Shown here: positions 12,714 through 12,918 of the stretch, piece by piece
Numbering within the stretch: the stretch's first letter is position 1
Layout of the letters: each line of letters starts with the position of its first letter
Source of the DNA: an uncultured bacterium
Lineage (GTDB): Bacteria; Cyanobacteriota; Vampirovibrionia; Gastranaerophilales; Gastranaerophilaceae
Reading direction: 5' to 3'
DNA length: 12,918 nt
Assembly (NCBI GenBank): GCA_902803265.1
Contig: CADCPD010000188.1
Coordinates: 1-12,918, forward strand
Notes under the pieces: generated by a model
What the model was told of the DNA's origin: nothing
What the model saw: only the letters and a program-made list of their open reading frames with translations
Databases searched by the model: none
Translations under genes and position numbers: made by a program

Positions 12714-12918
12714 TTACTTAGCAATTTCAGTGGTTCTAAATTCTCTTACGACTGTAACTCTAATTTGTCCTGGATAATCAAGTTCGTCTTCAATACGTTT
12801 TGCAACATCACGAGCAAGTTTTTGAGAAGCTAAGTCATCAAACATTTCTGATTGAACAATAACTCTAACTTCACGACCAGCTTGAACAGCAAACGATTGT
12901 TTAATACCTTGGAAACTG
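12714..12918 (-). CDS. rny: ribonuclease Y, C-terminal end (5' part outside window)
   Basis: 67 codons plus TAA are visible. The peptide (SFQGIKQSFAVQAGREVRVIV, then a segment ending DDLASQKLARDVAKRIEDEL, then DYPGQIRVTVVREFRTTEIAK) is the unmistakable end of RNase Y: the QAGRE(V/I)RVIV strand, LARD(V/I)AK, and the Y-PGQI-VTV-RE tail. RNase Y is a membrane-anchored endoribonuclease that initiates mRNA decay. The KH and HD domains and the membrane anchor lie beyond the edge. It is followed on the same strand by ymdB, the order known from Bacillus. Confidence 0.95.
   Translation of the reverse strand, partial: SFQGIKQSFAVQAGREVRVIVQSEMFDDLASQKLARDVAKRIEDELDYPGQIRVTVVREFRTTEIAK

Noticed and set aside
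1..12918. CRISPR array, insertion sequence, phage genes, tRNA or rRNA.
   Set aside because: Looked for direct repeats with spacers, terminal inverted repeats, transposase/integrase motifs and cloverleaf patterns; none was seen by eye.

Overview
The window is AT-rich chromosomal DNA from an uncultured-type bacterium. The best guess is a Candidatus Gastranaerophilales / Vampirovibrionia (Melainabacteria) relative of cyanobacteria. That guess rests on the low G+C, on a class III-signal prepilin with an FTLVE cleavage site and a C-terminal D-x-NG...PN..G.D.F loop, on an RNase Y-YmdB-PHP cluster, and on a mosaic of housekeeping genes. It is inference from gene content; no rRNA gene is present to confirm it.

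Layout. (1) 1-836, plus strand: 3' part of an RpoD-like sigma-70 factor. (2) 837-993: a compact intergenic region that, read on the minus strand, looks like a ~68-nt small RNA made of a GAAA-capped hairpin, a CU-rich anti-Shine-Dalgarno-like segment and a classical U-tailed terminator. (3) 994-2265, plus: aroA. (4) 2306-7801, minus: a tightly packed five-gene unit, read from 7801 downward: hybrid sensor kinase, CheY-type response regulator, a degenerate PilB/GspE-type ATPase, and two MalF/MalG-type sugar ABC permeases. (5) 7978-10287, plus: rpsP with a structured leader and its own terminator, then folP and a CMP-sugar (NeuA-type) cytidylyltransferase. (6) 10284-12918, minus: rny (3' end only), ymdB, a PHP-domain phosphoesterase and a prepilin-like protein.

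How the parts work together. The kinase and response regulator are overlapped or abutted head-to-tail with the pilus-ATPase-like protein, so these three probably form one signalling module. The ATPase-like protein keeps a Walker A and an MshEN-type N-terminal domain but has lost the catalytic Glu, the His-box His and other core residues. It therefore looks like a signal-responsive adaptor rather than a motor. The two sugar permeases follow 10 bp later without their ATPase or binding protein. At the other end, RNase Y and YmdB are a well known RNA-turnover gene pair, and the PHP protein (nucleotide 3',5'-bisphosphate/oligoribonucleotide phosphatase family) extends that theme.

Regulation. Three unrelated genes (aroA, the kinase, folP) have no Shine-Dalgarno sequence. 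Each has the string TGnTAAAAT exactly six bases before its ATG, which places the expected transcription start on the A of ATG, so they look leaderless. Other genes (rpsP, the response regulator, the PHP gene) have good Shine-Dalgarno sequences. The CU-rich segment of the candidate small RNA can pair with the ribosome-binding sites of the last two. The three most worthwhile items are the leaderless promoter pattern, the candidate small RNA and the pseudo-ATPase signalling operon.
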